The notes under the pieces were generated by a model that did not search any database, had not been told where the DNA came from, and saw only the letters and a program-made list of their open reading frames with translations. From Streptomyces sp. V3I7 (lineage in GTDB: Bacteria; Actinomycetota; Actinomycetes; Streptomycetales; Streptomycetaceae): a DNA stretch of 64,000 bases. The stretch lies in assembly GCF_030817495.1 (NCBI RefSeq), contig NZ_JAUSZK010000001.1, forward strand, positions 1,178,001 through 1,242,000, in the 5' to 3' direction. Both the position numbers and the translations under genes were made by a program. Positions 40,006 through 48,815 of the stretch are shown here, piece after piece. Each line of letters opens with the position of its first letter. Within the stretch, counting starts at the first letter, position 1.

Positions 40006-42814
40006 TCAGCCCACCGACGAGTAGGCGACCACACCCCGCCGCAGCTGGTCGACCGCCTTGCGGGCGTTCTTCGCCACCGTCGAGCCCTCGGTGGGGGCCG
40101 CCGCCGCGATCTGGCCCAGCACGTCGATCACCTGCTTCGTCCAGCGCACGAAGTCACCGGCCGGCATGTCCGCCTCGCGCAGCACCTCGTCGAGGCCCTT
40201 GCCGGAGGCCCACATGTAGGCGGCCCAGGCGAAGCCGAGGTCGGGTTCGCGCTGGCCCACGCCCTCCGTCTGGGTGATGCGGAACTCCTCCTCCAGCGCG
40301 TCCAGCCGGCCCCAGATGCGGACCATCTCGCCGAGCGCGTCCTTCGCCTTGCCGGCGGGCAGCTTGGGCGCCATCGCGTCGTCGGAGACCCTGGACTCGT
40401 ACACCAACGCCGAGACGCAGGCGGCCAGTTCCTCCGGGCCGAGGCCGTCCCAGACCCCGGCGCGCAGGCATTCACTGGCCAGCAGGTCGAGTTCGCCGTA
40501 CAGCCGGGCGAGGCGTCGGCCGTGCTCGGTGACCTCGTCGGCGCGCAGGTAGTCGAGTTCGGTCAGCAGCGCCACGATCCGGTCGAAGGTGCGCGCGATC
40601 GTGTTCGTGCGGCCCTCGATACGGCGCTCCAGCTGCGAGGTGTCGCGCAGCAGCCGGTGGTAGCGCTCGGCCCAACGGGCGTGGTCCTCACGGTCGTTGC
40701 AGCCGTGGCAAGGGTGGGCACGCAGCTCCGTGCGCAGCCGGGCGATCTCGCGGTCGTCGGCCGCCTGGGAGCGCCGCTTGCGCTGCCGCTCGGGCGTGAT
40801 GTGCCCGGCCTTGGTACGCAGCGCGGAGGCGAGGTCCCGACGGGACTGCGGCGAGCGCGCGTTGAACGACTTCGGGATGCGCATCCGCTCCAGCGGCTCC
40901 ACCGGCACCGGGAAGTCCATGGACGCCAGCCGCTTGACCTGCCGCTCGGCGGTGAGGACCAGCGGGCGCGGGCCGTCGTGGTGGTCGAAGCCGCGGTGGC
41001 CGTTGGACCGGCCCGCGGGCAGACCGGGGTCCAGCACGAGGGCGAGGCCCGCGTACTTGCCCGTCGGGACGTGGATGATGTCGCCCGGCTTGAGCTTCTC
41101 CAGCGCGACGGCCGCCTCCGCGCGCCGCTGGTTGGCGCCCTGCCGTGCCAGCTCGGTCTCGCGGTCCTTGAGCTCGCGGCGCAGCCGTGCGTACTCCTCG
41201 AAGTCGCCGAGGTGGCAGGTCATGGACTCCTTGTAGCCCTCGAGCCCCTCCTCGTTGCGCTGCACCTGCCGGGAGATCCCGACGACCGACCGGTCGGCCT
41301 GGAACTGCGCGAACGACGTCTCCAGCAGCTCACGCGAGCGGTGCCGCCCGAACTGCTCGACCAGGTTGACCGCCATGTTGTACGACGGCTTGAAGCTGGA
41401 GCGCAGCGGATAGGTGCGCGTACCGGCCAGACCGGCCACGTGCTCGGGGCTCGTGCCGCGCTGCCACAGCACGACGGCATGGCCCTCGACGTCGATGCCG
41501 CGGCGCCCCGCACGGCCGGTGAGCTGGGTGTACTCGCCCGGGGTGACGTCGGCGTGCTGCTCGCCGTTCCACTTGACGAGCTTCTCCATGACCACCGAAC
41601 GGGCGGGCATGTTGATGCCGAGCGCGAGCGTCTCGGTGGCGAAGACGGCCTTCACCAGACCGCGCACGAACAGCTCCTCGACGACCTCCTTGAAGGTCGG
41701 GAGCATGCCCGCGTGGTGGGCGGCGATGCCGCGCTCCAGGCCCTCCAGCCACTCGTAGTAGCCGAGGACGTGCAGGTCCTCGCGCGGGATCGAGGCGGTG
41801 CGCTCCTCGACCAGGGCGCGCACCTGCTCGCGCTCGTCCTCGTCGTTCAGGCGCAGCCCGGCGTACAGGCACTGCTGGACGGCGGCCTCGCAGCCGGCGC
41901 GGCTGAAGATGAAGGTGATGGCGGGCAGCAGGCCCTCGGCGTCGAGGCGCTCGATGACCTCGGGGCGGCTCGGCGTCCACGCCCGGGCGCGCTGGCGCCG
42001 CTCGCGCTCCGCGGTCGGCCTCGCGCATGGCGCGGCCGCGCTTGCGGTCCTGGTAGGACGGGCGGGTGGCCTCCATCCGGGCCAGCCGGGTGAGGTCGGG
42101 GTTGACGGCCTTCTTCTGGCCGTCGCCCTCCTCGAACAGGTCGTACATCCGGCGCCCGGCGAGCACATGCTGGAACAGCGGCACGGGCCGGTGCTCGGAG
42201 ACGATCACCTCGGTGTCGCCGCGGACGGTGTCCAGCCAGTCGCCGAACTCCTCGGCGTTGGACACGGTCGCCGACAGCGACACCAGGGTCACCGACTCGG
42301 GGAGGTGGATGATCACTTCCTCCCAGACGGCGCCCCGGAAGCGGTCGGAGAGGTAGTGCACCTCGTCCATGACCACGTAGCCGAGGCCGAGGAGGGTCTG
42401 GGAACCGGCGTACAGCATGTTCCGCAGGACCTCGGTGGTCATCACGACGATCGGAGCGTCGGAGTTGACGCTGTTGTCGCCGGTGAGGAGGCCGACCTTG
42501 TCCGCGCCGTAGCGGCGGCACAGGTCGGCGTACTTCTGGTTCGACAGCGCCTTGATGGGTGTCGTGTAGAAGCACTTCTTGCCCTGCTCGAGGGCGAGGT
42601 GGACGGCGAACTCGCCCACGATCGTCTTGCCTGAGCCGGTGGGGGCGGCCACCAGCACGCCCTTGCCTCCCTCGAGCGCCTGACACGCCTCGACCTGGAA
42701 GTCGTCGAGGTCGAAGTCGTACATCTCGCGGAAGGGTGCGAGCGCGGTGGCCTGCTCGGCGGCCCGCACCCGGGCTGCCGCATACCGCTCGGCCGGTGAG
42801 AGGTCCTCTGTCAT
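40006..42814 (-). pseudogene. helY: HelY/Mtr4-like DEAD-box RNA helicase, apparent +1 frameshift
   Basis: The coding information for a ~935-residue Ski2-like helicase is complete but in two frames. The N-part has Walker A APTGSGKT, motif II VVMDEVHYLSD and SAT motif LVSLSATVSN. The C-part has ITFIFSRAGCEAAVQQCL, the QLTGRAGRRGID motif and a DSHCT domain. The frames meet at 42005-42020: the coding strand reads GACCGCGGAGCGCGAGCGG where GACCGCGAGCGCGAGCGG would keep the frame, that is one extra base near 42009-42010. The total span (2809 nt) is 3n+1, as expected for a single insertion. This is either an assembly error or a real inactivating mutation. Next to tatC, as in mycobacteria. Confidence 0.88.
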
Positions 42815-42900
42815 CGTGCTTTCGAGCGTACCCGCCCCCGCCGACATCGGAACGATCATTATCCGGAACCCGGGTTCCGGGACGGGTACGCACAACGCCG

Positions 42901-42934
42901 GGTGCCCCTGATCCCGAGGGGGGTCAGGGGCACC
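42901..42934 (-). terminator. Terminator of the tatAC operon
   Basis: GGTGCCCCTGA (42901-42911) and TCAGGGGCACC (42924-42934) pair perfectly; the stem can extend four more pairs with one G-T wobble. It lies 28 bp beyond the tatC stop. Confidence 0.75.
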
Positions 42935-42962
42935 TCGATCGAACGGGTTCGGCCAGGGCCGG

Positions 42963-43913
42963 TCAGGTGACGTCGTCGTATCCGTCGACCCGGTCCCCGC
43001 TCGCCTGCTCGGGCAGCATCCGCCCGGCCGAGACGGACTCGACCTCTTCTATCGCCTCGGGGGTGAGGTCGAGGTCGGAGGCCTCGTCGTCACCGGGACC
43101 GAGAGCGGCGCGGCGCTGCCTGCGCCGGTCGTTGAGCAGCGAGAAGGCGACCGCGCCGAAGTACAGGATCCAGATGGGACCGGCGAGGGCCAGCATGGTC
43201 AGCGGGTCCGTACTGGGGGTGGCGACGGCCGCGAAGACCGTGATGCCCAGGATCATCCCGCGCCACCAGCCGAGCATGCGCTTGCCGGTGATCGCACCGG
43301 TCAGGTTGAGCATGATCAGCAGCAGCGGCAGCTCGAAGGAGAGACCGAAGACGAGAACCATGCGCATGACGAGGTCGAGCAGGTCGTCCAGCGGCAGCAG
43401 GTTGTCGGCATTGTTCGGGGTGAACCCGATCAGGACCTTCGCCGTGGTGGGCAGCACCCTGTACGCGAAGTACGCGCCGCCGAGGAAGAGCGGCGCGCCG
43501 GTACCCACGAAGCCGAGCGCGTACTTCTTCTCGTGCTTGTGGAGACCGGGGGCGACGAACGCCCACAGCTGGTACAGCCACACCGGGGAGGCACCCACGA
43601 CGCCGGCCATCAGGGAGACCTTCAACGCCAGCGTGAACGGTCCGAGCAGACCGTTGATCGTGATCCGCGCGCAGGGCTGGCTTCCGTCGTGCGCCTTCGC
43701 CAGTTCCTCGAAGGACTTGGCACAGCCGATCGAGTTCAGAATCGGCTTGGTGACGACGTTGATGATGTCGTTGTAGAAGAAGGCGGCGAAGCACGTCACC
43801 ACGACAATGGCCAGCATCGCCTTCGCGAGCCGGTTGCGAAGCTCACGCAGGTGGTCCGCAAGGGGCATCCGCCCCTCGGGGTCCTTCTCCTTCTTGCGGG
43901 CAGACTTGAGCAA
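42963..43913 (-). CDS. tatC: Sec-independent protein translocase TatC
   Basis: The 316-residue polytopic protein has the TatC signature HLRELRNRLAKAM near its N-terminus and six membrane segments, with the conserved FVAPGLHKHEK loop and FGLSFELPLLLIM. TatC recognises twin-arginine signal peptides. In this window the glycosyl hydrolase at the left edge carries such a signal. The acidic C-terminal extension (DDEASDLDLTPEAIEEVES) is typical of actinobacteria. Start is TTG 43913 with GAGGACG upstream, 47 bp after tatA. Confidence 0.96.
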   Translation of the reverse strand: MLKSARKKEKDPEGRMPLADHLRELRNRLAKAMLAIVVVTCFAAFFYNDIINVVTKPILNSIGCAKSFEELAKAHDGSQPCARITINGLLGPFTLALKVSLMAGVVGASPVWLYQLWAFVAPGLHKHEKKYALGFVGTGAPLFLGGAYFAYRVLPTTAKVLIGFTPNNADNLLPLDDLLDLVMRMVLVFGLSFELPLLLIMLNLTGAITGKRMLGWWRGMILGITVFAAVATPSTDPLTMLALAGPIWILYFGAVAFSLLNDRRRQRRAALGPGDDEASDLDLTPEAIEEVESVSAGRMLPEQASGDRVDGYDDVT

Positions 43914-43960
43914 CCCACGTCCTCATCTCGTGCGGCCGGCCGGAGGTCTCCGGCCGGGCG

Positions 43961-44245
43961 TCAGCGCTTGGTGGTGTCCGTCGGCTCGGTGACCGGCCGG
44001 GAGCTGGACACGTCGCCGGGGGCCGCCTGGATGGTGCGCTGCGAGGGGGCCTGCTCGCCGGTGTCCGGCTGGGCGGCCTGAGCGGACGAACCGCCGTCGT
44101 CCTTCATCGCCTTGGCCTCGCTCTTGAGGATGCGCGCGGACTTGCCGAGCGAGCGGGCCATGTCCGGAAGCTTCTTCGCGCCGAACAGCAGGATGATGAC
44201 GACGAGGATGAGAATGATCTCGGGGGCTCCGAGCCTTCCGAACAT
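43961..44245 (-). CDS. tatA: Sec-independent protein translocase TatA
   Basis: The 94-residue protein has a single N-terminal membrane helix ([19 protein letters not shown]), the conserved FGxxKLP hinge, an amphipathic helix ([20 protein letters not shown]) and a disordered polar tail. TatA oligomers form the transport path for folded Tat substrates. It precedes tatC in the same operon. A TatB is not seen here and is usually encoded elsewhere in Streptomyces. Confidence 0.96.
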   Translation of the reverse strand: MFGRLGAPEIILILVVIILLFGAKKLPDMARSLGKSARILKSEAKAMKDDGGSSAQAAQPDTGEQAPSQRTIQAAPGDVSSSRPVTEPTDTTKR

Positions 44246-44504
44246 AAGTCTTTACCTTCTCACCGAGGCGGCTGGGTGGGTGCTGTCCGACCAGTCGGGC
44301 AGGCGTCCGAGCGATCGTGGTCGCAGCGATCGTAACGCTCGGGGGTAAACGTGAGGCAATCCCCGTACGTCGTCCCGGTCCGCGGTGCGGGCCTCGTCCT
44401 TCGCACCGCGAGCAGCAGCGTACCTGCCTGCCCCGACCCTGTGACAGGGAGGAGTACGGCATGGCCCCCACGGCCTGGAACGTACCCGGCCGGCATGGCG
44501 AGCG

Positions 44505-44699
44505 TCACAGCGAGTCGGCGGCGCGGGCCGCGCTCGCGGCCGCCCGCTCCAGGTCCTCGGCGGCCCTGTTGATACGGCTCGCGGAGTCCGTGACCTGCTG
44601 CCCCAGACGCCGCGCCTCCAGGAACACCCGGATGGCGAACACGCCGAGGACGGCGAGAGACACGAAACCCACAGCTACCGCGAACATCGGCCAGAACAT
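44505..44699 (-). CDS. Small membrane protein, 64 residues
   Basis: This hypothetical protein has one N-terminal membrane helix (FAVAVGFVSLAVLGVFAIRVFLEA) and a C-terminal amphipathic, Ala-rich coiled coil (VTDSASRINRAAEDLERAAASAARAADSL). It lies between tatA and the zinc-ribbon gene on the same strand, 10 bp after the latter, so it is probably in one transcript with the paf/tat genes. The function is unknown. Confidence 0.75.
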   Translation of the reverse strand: MFWPMFAVAVGFVSLAVLGVFAIRVFLEARRLGQQVTDSASRINRAAEDLERAAASAARAADSL

Positions 44700-44709
44700 G
44701 GCGTCGAGC

Positions 44710-44970
44710 CTAGACCGTGGAGTAGAGGCGCAGGGTGCTGACCCCGCCGCCGGTGAGTAGCTCGACGATGCGCTCGCCCGCGGGCTTGCGGACGGCGGCG
44801 CCGCACTCCGGGCAGGTGAAGGAGTAGAACGTCGTCCGGCTGCTGGCGCCTATGGCCAGGCGCAGGGCGCCCGGGGAGAGTTCGTAGCAGTTGCGGCAGT
44901 CCGGGCAGGCGGCCCGGTAGACGACGGGGACCACGCGCCGCATCCCGGCGAAGGCGGACGCGACCGTCAT
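44710..44970 (-). CDS. Small putative zinc-ribbon protein
   Basis: The ~86-residue protein has two Cys pairs, CPDC (plus RNC) and CPEC, spaced as in a zinc ribbon (ACPDCRNCYEL then SFTCPECGAAVRKP). It could bind DNA, RNA or a protein partner; the function is unknown. The start is uncertain: ATG 44970 (MTVASAFAG) has AGGAC upstream, while GTG 45012 and TTG 45027 in the same frame would bring it next to or into the pafC end. It sits in the pafB-pafC-tatA run of minus-strand genes. Confidence 0.7.
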   Translation of the reverse strand: MTVASAFAGMRRVVPVVYRAACPDCRNCYELSPGALRLAIGASSRTTFYSFTCPECGAAVRKPAGERIVELLTGGGVSTLRLYSTV

Positions 44971-45023
44971 CCCGCTCGCGTCCTGTCGGGCCCACTCCCC
45001 CGCACCGCTCACCCGAGTCTCGT

Positions 45024-46103
45024 TCAACGCCCTCGCTCCTGGCTGTCGTCCGGCCCCTCGCTGTCGTCCGGCCCCTCTCCCCGCGCCGCCCGGTCTCCCG
45101 GTGGTCCGCCCGGTATCGCCGGGGCGGCCTCGTACGCCGCGAGGGCGTCGCGGGCCGCCCGGCGGGCGCTGTCGGCCAGTTCGGGGGGCGAGACGATGCG
45201 GCCGTCGGGGCCGAGCCGCAGCGCGAGGCGCCGCAGCGAGGTCGGGTCGGGGGTGCGCAGGGTGATGCGCAGGCCGCCGTCGGCAAGCTCCTCGGCGCTG
45301 TCGTGCGGGTAGTACTCGGCGACCCAGCGGCCGGCCGGGCCGACCTCGATCACGACCTCCGGGTCCTCGGCGGCCGGCTGCACCAGGCTCTCCGAGAGGT
45401 CCCGCAGCTCGACCTCCGGCGGTGCGGACGGCTCGTCGAGGATGCGGATCTCGGCGACCCGGTCGAGGCGGAAGGTGCGGCGCGCCTCGGAGCGGCGGCA
45501 CCACGCCTCGACGTACGTGTGCCCGACGCTGACCAGGCGGATGGGGTCGATCTCGCGCTCGGTGACCTCGTCGCGGGCGGGCGAGTAGTAGCGGATCCAC
45601 AGCCGGCGGCGCTCGGAGATCGCGCGGTCGACATCGGCGAAGACGCCGCCCTCGGACTCGAAGGTCACCGACAGGCGTGAGCTGGCGCCCGCCGCCTCGC
45701 CGGCCGACGTCTCGACCTTGGCCGTGGCGCGCAGCAGCGCCTGCCGGTCGCTCTCGCGCAGGCCGGGCAGTGTGGCCACGGCGCGGGCGGCCACCAGCAG
45801 CGCGGTCGCCTCGTCGGCGGCCAGCCGCAACGGCTCGGCCGCCTCCTCGCCGAGCGCGGCGGGGTTGTGCCACCAGATGCGCTCGCCGTCGGTGTCGATG
45901 TCCAGCAGGTCGCCGCCGCGGAAGCTGGTGCCGCACATGGGCAGCACGTCGAGGTCGGAGACCAGCTCGTCCTCGGTGATGCCGAAGGCGCGCGCGACGT
46001 CGGCGACCCGCGCGCCGGGGCGCTCCCGCAGGTACGTCACCAGGGAGAGCATCCGCCGCGTCTGGTCGATGGCGTTCACGGGCCTGACCGGTTTGCCTGC
46101 CAC
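45024..46103 (-). CDS. pafC: WYL-domain regulator PafC
   Basis: The 359-residue protein has an N-terminal winged helix (DQTRRMLSLVTYLRERPGARVADVARAFGITEDELVSDLDVL), the WYL domain (RRLWIRYYSPARDEVTEREIDPIRLVSVGHTYVEAWCRRSEARRTFRLDRV) and a WCX C-terminal extension. PafB and PafC act together as the LexA/RecA-independent activator of the mycobacterial DNA-damage response. Start GTG 46103 has GGAGCGGAG upstream, 20 bp after pafB, so the pair is an operon. The C-terminus carries a direct repeat (EGPDDSEGPDDSQERGR). Confidence 0.92.
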   Translation of the reverse strand: MAGKPVRPVNAIDQTRRMLSLVTYLRERPGARVADVARAFGITEDELVSDLDVLPMCGTSFRGGDLLDIDTDGERIWWHNPAALGEEAAEPLRLAADEATALLVAARAVATLPGLRESDRQALLRATAKVETSAGEAAGASSRLSVTFESEGGVFADVDRAISERRRLWIRYYSPARDEVTEREIDPIRLVSVGHTYVEAWCRRSEARRTFRLDRVAEIRILDEPSAPPEVELRDLSESLVQPAAEDPEVVIEVGPAGRWVAEYYPHDSAEELADGGLRITLRTPDPTSLRRLALRLGPDGRIVSPPELADSARRAARDALAAYEAAPAIPGGPPGDRAARGEGPDDSEGPDDSQERGR

Positions 46104-46122
46104 TGTCTTGCTCCGCTCCCCC

Positions 46123-47076
46123 TCAGCCCTTGGCCACGGCACGCAGCCGGTCCACCACGTCCGCGCGCAGCTCGGCCGGCTCCAGCACCATCACATCGGG
46201 CCCGAACTCCACCAGCCAAGCATCGAGGCCGTGCCCGTACGGAATCTCCAACTCGTCCCAGCCCTCGCCGAGTTCCCGAACGGCGGTGGCCTTCGCTCGA
46301 AGGGGGTACCCGGCGCCCGAGCGCAGCCGGATCAGGGCCGAGCGGTCGGTGATCTCGCCGGCCCAGCCCGCGACGGTCTCGCGCACGGTGACGACGTCCG
46401 GCACCGGCGCGGTGAAGCCGGTGCCGCGCGAGCGCACCTTGCCGGTGATCCGGGACAGCCGGAACACGCGCTCGGCGCCCCGGTCGCGGTCCCAGCCGGC
46501 CAGGTACCAGTGGCCGCGCCAGCACTCCAGCGCCCACGGCTCCACATGCCGGGGCTCGGGGCGGGCGGCGGTGGCCTTGCGGTAGTCGAAGAGGACCGGC
46601 CGGCGATCACGGCAGGCGAGCATCAGCGGCTCGAACGCGGTCTCGTGGACCGGGATCCGCGGCTCCAGCGCGCCGTGCGGTTCGTACGGATCGACGTCCT
46701 CGGGGAGACCCGCCGCGCGCAGCTTCTGCAGGGCGCCGCTGGCCGCGCCGGCGAGGCGGGCCTGCTGCCACACCTTGGCGGCGAGCCCCAGGGCGGCGGC
46801 CTCCTCGGCGTCCAGCGTGATGGCCGGCAGGCGGTTGCTGTCGCGGCGGGCGAGATAGCCGACGTCGCCCTCGATGTTCTCGACGGTCTCGATGACGAGG
46901 CCGAGCTCGCGCAGATCGTCCTTGTCCCGCTCGAACATCCGGTTGAAGGAGTCGTCGGTCCCGGCTTCGAGGTAGGCCTCGATGGAGCCGCGCAGCTCCC
47001 GCTTGCTGAGCGGCCGCCGGGTCGACAGCAGGCACAGCGCGAGGTTCATCAGCCGCTCGGCCTTGGCAATGGCCAT
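46123..47076 (-). CDS. pafB: WYL-domain regulator PafB
   Basis: The 317-residue protein has an N-terminal HTH (KAERLMNLALCLLSTRRPLSKRELRGSIEAYLEAGTDDSFNRMFERDKDDLRELG), the WYL domain (FDYRKATAARPEPRHVEPWALECWRGHWYLAGWDRDRGAERVFRLSRI) and the WCX domain. It is the partner of PafC. In mycobacteria pafA-pafB-pafC lie together; here two FKBP isomerase genes separate pafA from pafB. ATG 47076. Confidence 0.92.
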   Translation of the reverse strand: MAIAKAERLMNLALCLLSTRRPLSKRELRGSIEAYLEAGTDDSFNRMFERDKDDLRELGLVIETVENIEGDVGYLARRDSNRLPAITLDAEEAAALGLAAKVWQQARLAGAASGALQKLRAAGLPEDVDPYEPHGALEPRIPVHETAFEPLMLACRDRRPVLFDYRKATAARPEPRHVEPWALECWRGHWYLAGWDRDRGAERVFRLSRITGKVRSRGTGFTAPVPDVVTVRETVAGWAGEITDRSALIRLRSGAGYPLRAKATAVRELGEGWDELEIPYGHGLDAWLVEFGPDVMVLEPAELRADVVDRLRAVAKG

Positions 47077-47151
47077 CGACGCCCTTCACCTTCCCTTATG
47101 GTCCTTACGACCGATGACCGTACCGCTCCGCGGCGGCCCGGCCAAAGCCGA

Positions 47152-47179
47152 GGGCCCATGCCCGAGCAGGCATGGGCCC
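47152..47179 (-). terminator. Terminator after the small FKBP gene
   Basis: GGGCCCATGCC (47152-47162) and GGCATGGGCCC (47169-47179) form an 11-bp perfect stem with loop CGAGCA, 18 bp beyond the stop codon. It separates the FKBP genes from pafB. Confidence 0.8.
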
Positions 47180-47196
47180 CAGGTGATCGGATCCGA

Positions 47197-47571
47197 TCAG
47201 ACCGCGACCAGGTCGCAGACGAAGATCAGCGTCTCGCCGGGGGCGATCAGGCCGCCGCCCGCACCGCGGTCGCCGTACGCGAGGTGGGCGGGAATCGTGA
47301 GCCGGCGGCGGCCGCCGACCTTCATGCCCTGCACACCGCGGTCCCAGCCGGCGATGACCTGTCCGGCGCCCAGCTGGAACTCCAGCGGCTTACCGCGGTT
47401 CCAGGAGGCGTCGAACTCCTCGCCCGTGGAGAAGGCCACGCCCACGTAGTGAACCTTGACGAAGTCGCCCGCCTTCGCCTCCGGGCCGTCGCCCTCCCAG
47501 ATGTCCACGATCTCGAGGTCCGTCGGCGCGTCGCCTTCCGGGAAGTCGATCTCGGGCTTGTCGATGTTCAC
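47197..47571 (-). CDS. Cytoplasmic FKBP-type peptidyl-prolyl isomerase
   Basis: The 124-residue single-domain FKBP has the core VKVHYVGVAFSTGEEFDASWNRGKPLEFQLGAGQVIAGWDRGVQGMKVGGRRRLTIP, with active-site aromatic and Asp residues in place and no signal peptide. It accelerates proline cis-trans isomerisation and may bind FK506-like macrolides. Start GTG 47571 has AGGAG upstream. It lies 95 bp after the larger lipoprotein FKBP in the same direction; the two were probably created by duplication. Confidence 0.93.
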   Translation of the reverse strand: MNIDKPEIDFPEGDAPTDLEIVDIWEGDGPEAKAGDFVKVHYVGVAFSTGEEFDASWNRGKPLEFQLGAGQVIAGWDRGVQGMKVGGRRRLTIPAHLAYGDRGAGGGLIAPGETLIFVCDLVAV

Positions 47572-47666
47572 GTCTCTAGCTCCTGCTTGTGTACGACTCG
47601 TAACGCGGTCAGTCTTTCATCCCGCCGCGCATGACGCCTCCAACGGGCGTTTTCCAGCCCGCGCCA

Positions 47667-48671
47667 CTACATCGCGGCCAGGATGTCCAGGGAGAAGACC
47701 AGCGTGGAGCCCTTCTTGATGACGCCTCCGGGCGGCGGCGTGTCGCCGTAGCCCAGGCTCGGCGGCACGACGACCAGGATCCGGCTGCCGACCTTCTTGC
47801 CGGTCACTCCCTGCGCCAGCCCCTTGAGGACCTGCTGCATCTGCTGCACCGAGAACTGGCTCAACCGGCCCGATCCGTACGTCTGCTCGAACGTCTTGCC
47901 GCCGTCCCAGACGATGCCCTTGAACTGGCACAGGATCGACTGGTCCGCCTTGACCGCGGGCCCGTCGCCCTCCAGCACGTACTCCGAGACGAGCTTGGTG
48001 GGCGGGTCGCTCTTCGGGACGTCGATGGAGGGCGCGCTGCCGTTCGTGTTCGTGCCGACCTTCGGCAGGGCGGCGTCGTTCTGCGGGACCTCCTTGCCCT
48101 TCGCGGAGCTCTTGGAGTTGAAGCTGTCCAGCAGGTCCACGACGAACACCAGTGTGTCCGTGCCCTTGATACCCGCCTGCGCGTTGCCCGAGGAGCCGTA
48201 GCCCCAGGTCGGCGGCACCGCCATCTCGACGCGACTGCCGACCTTCTTGCCCTGCAGGGCGTACCGCCAGCCGTCGATGACGCTGCCCTTGGCCAGCTGG
48301 AGCACCAACGGCGTCTTGCGGTCGTAGGAGTTGTCGAAGACCTTCGCCGTGGCCCAGACCTGGCCCAGGTAGTTGGCCTGCACGAAGTCGTTCTCGGCGA
48401 CCGTACGCCCGCCGCCGGCGATGACCGTCTTGACCGCGAGGTCCTTCGACGGCTCGCCGTCGCCCTTGGCCACCGTCGGCTTCTCGCCGAACTTCTTGCC
48501 TGCCGTGATGGCCGGCAGCGGGCCCTCCACGATCTTCGGTGGCGGCACCGACGACGCCGAGCCCGACGGCGACGGACTCGCCTTGCTCGAAGCGGACTTG
48601 TCGTCACCACATGCGGCAAGCGTGACCAGTCCGGCGGGTACGGCGGCGAGGAGAAGTGAGCGTCGGCGCAC
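47667..48671 (-). CDS. Lipoprotein with two FKBP domains
   Basis: The 334-residue protein has a lipoprotein signal peptide (MRRRSLLLAAVPAGLVTLAAC, lipobox LAAC with Cys21) and tandem FKBP domains. The first covers about residues 85-180 (VQANYLGQVWATAKVFDNSYDRKTPLVLQL...GWRYALQGKKVGSRVEM), the second about 235-334 (CQFKGIVWDGGKTFEQTY...VTGKKVGSRILVVVPPSLGYG). It should sit on the outer face of the membrane and fold exported proteins, possibly Sec or Tat clients. It lies between pafA and the small FKBP. Start GTG 48671. Confidence 0.92.
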   Translation of the reverse strand: MRRRSLLLAAVPAGLVTLAACGDDKSASSKASPSPSGSASSVPPPKIVEGPLPAITAGKKFGEKPTVAKGDGEPSKDLAVKTVIAGGGRTVAENDFVQANYLGQVWATAKVFDNSYDRKTPLVLQLAKGSVIDGWRYALQGKKVGSRVEMAVPPTWGYGSSGNAQAGIKGTDTLVFVVDLLDSFNSKSSAKGKEVPQNDAALPKVGTNTNGSAPSIDVPKSDPPTKLVSEYVLEGDGPAVKADQSILCQFKGIVWDGGKTFEQTYGSGRLSQFSVQQMQQVLKGLAQGVTGKKVGSRILVVVPPSLGYGDTPPPGGVIKKGSTLVFSLDILAAM

Positions 48672-48733
48672 GGTAAGGCCTCGTAATCGGTCGATCTTGT
48701 TGATGGCGTGCGCGCAACTCTACGGCGTGAGAA

Positions 48734-48762
48734 GGGCGCCGTACGGGAAACGTACGGCGCCC
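48734..48762 (-). terminator. Terminator of pafA
   Basis: GGGCGCCGTACG (48734-48745) and CGTACGGCGCCC (48751-48762) form a 12-bp perfect stem with loop GGAAA, 54 bp beyond the pafA stop and before the lipoprotein FKBP gene. Confidence 0.8.
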
Positions 48763-48815
48763 GTGTGGCGTTCCGGCACTTCTGTGCCAAGACGCTTTGC
48801 CCACAAGCGTTCTGA

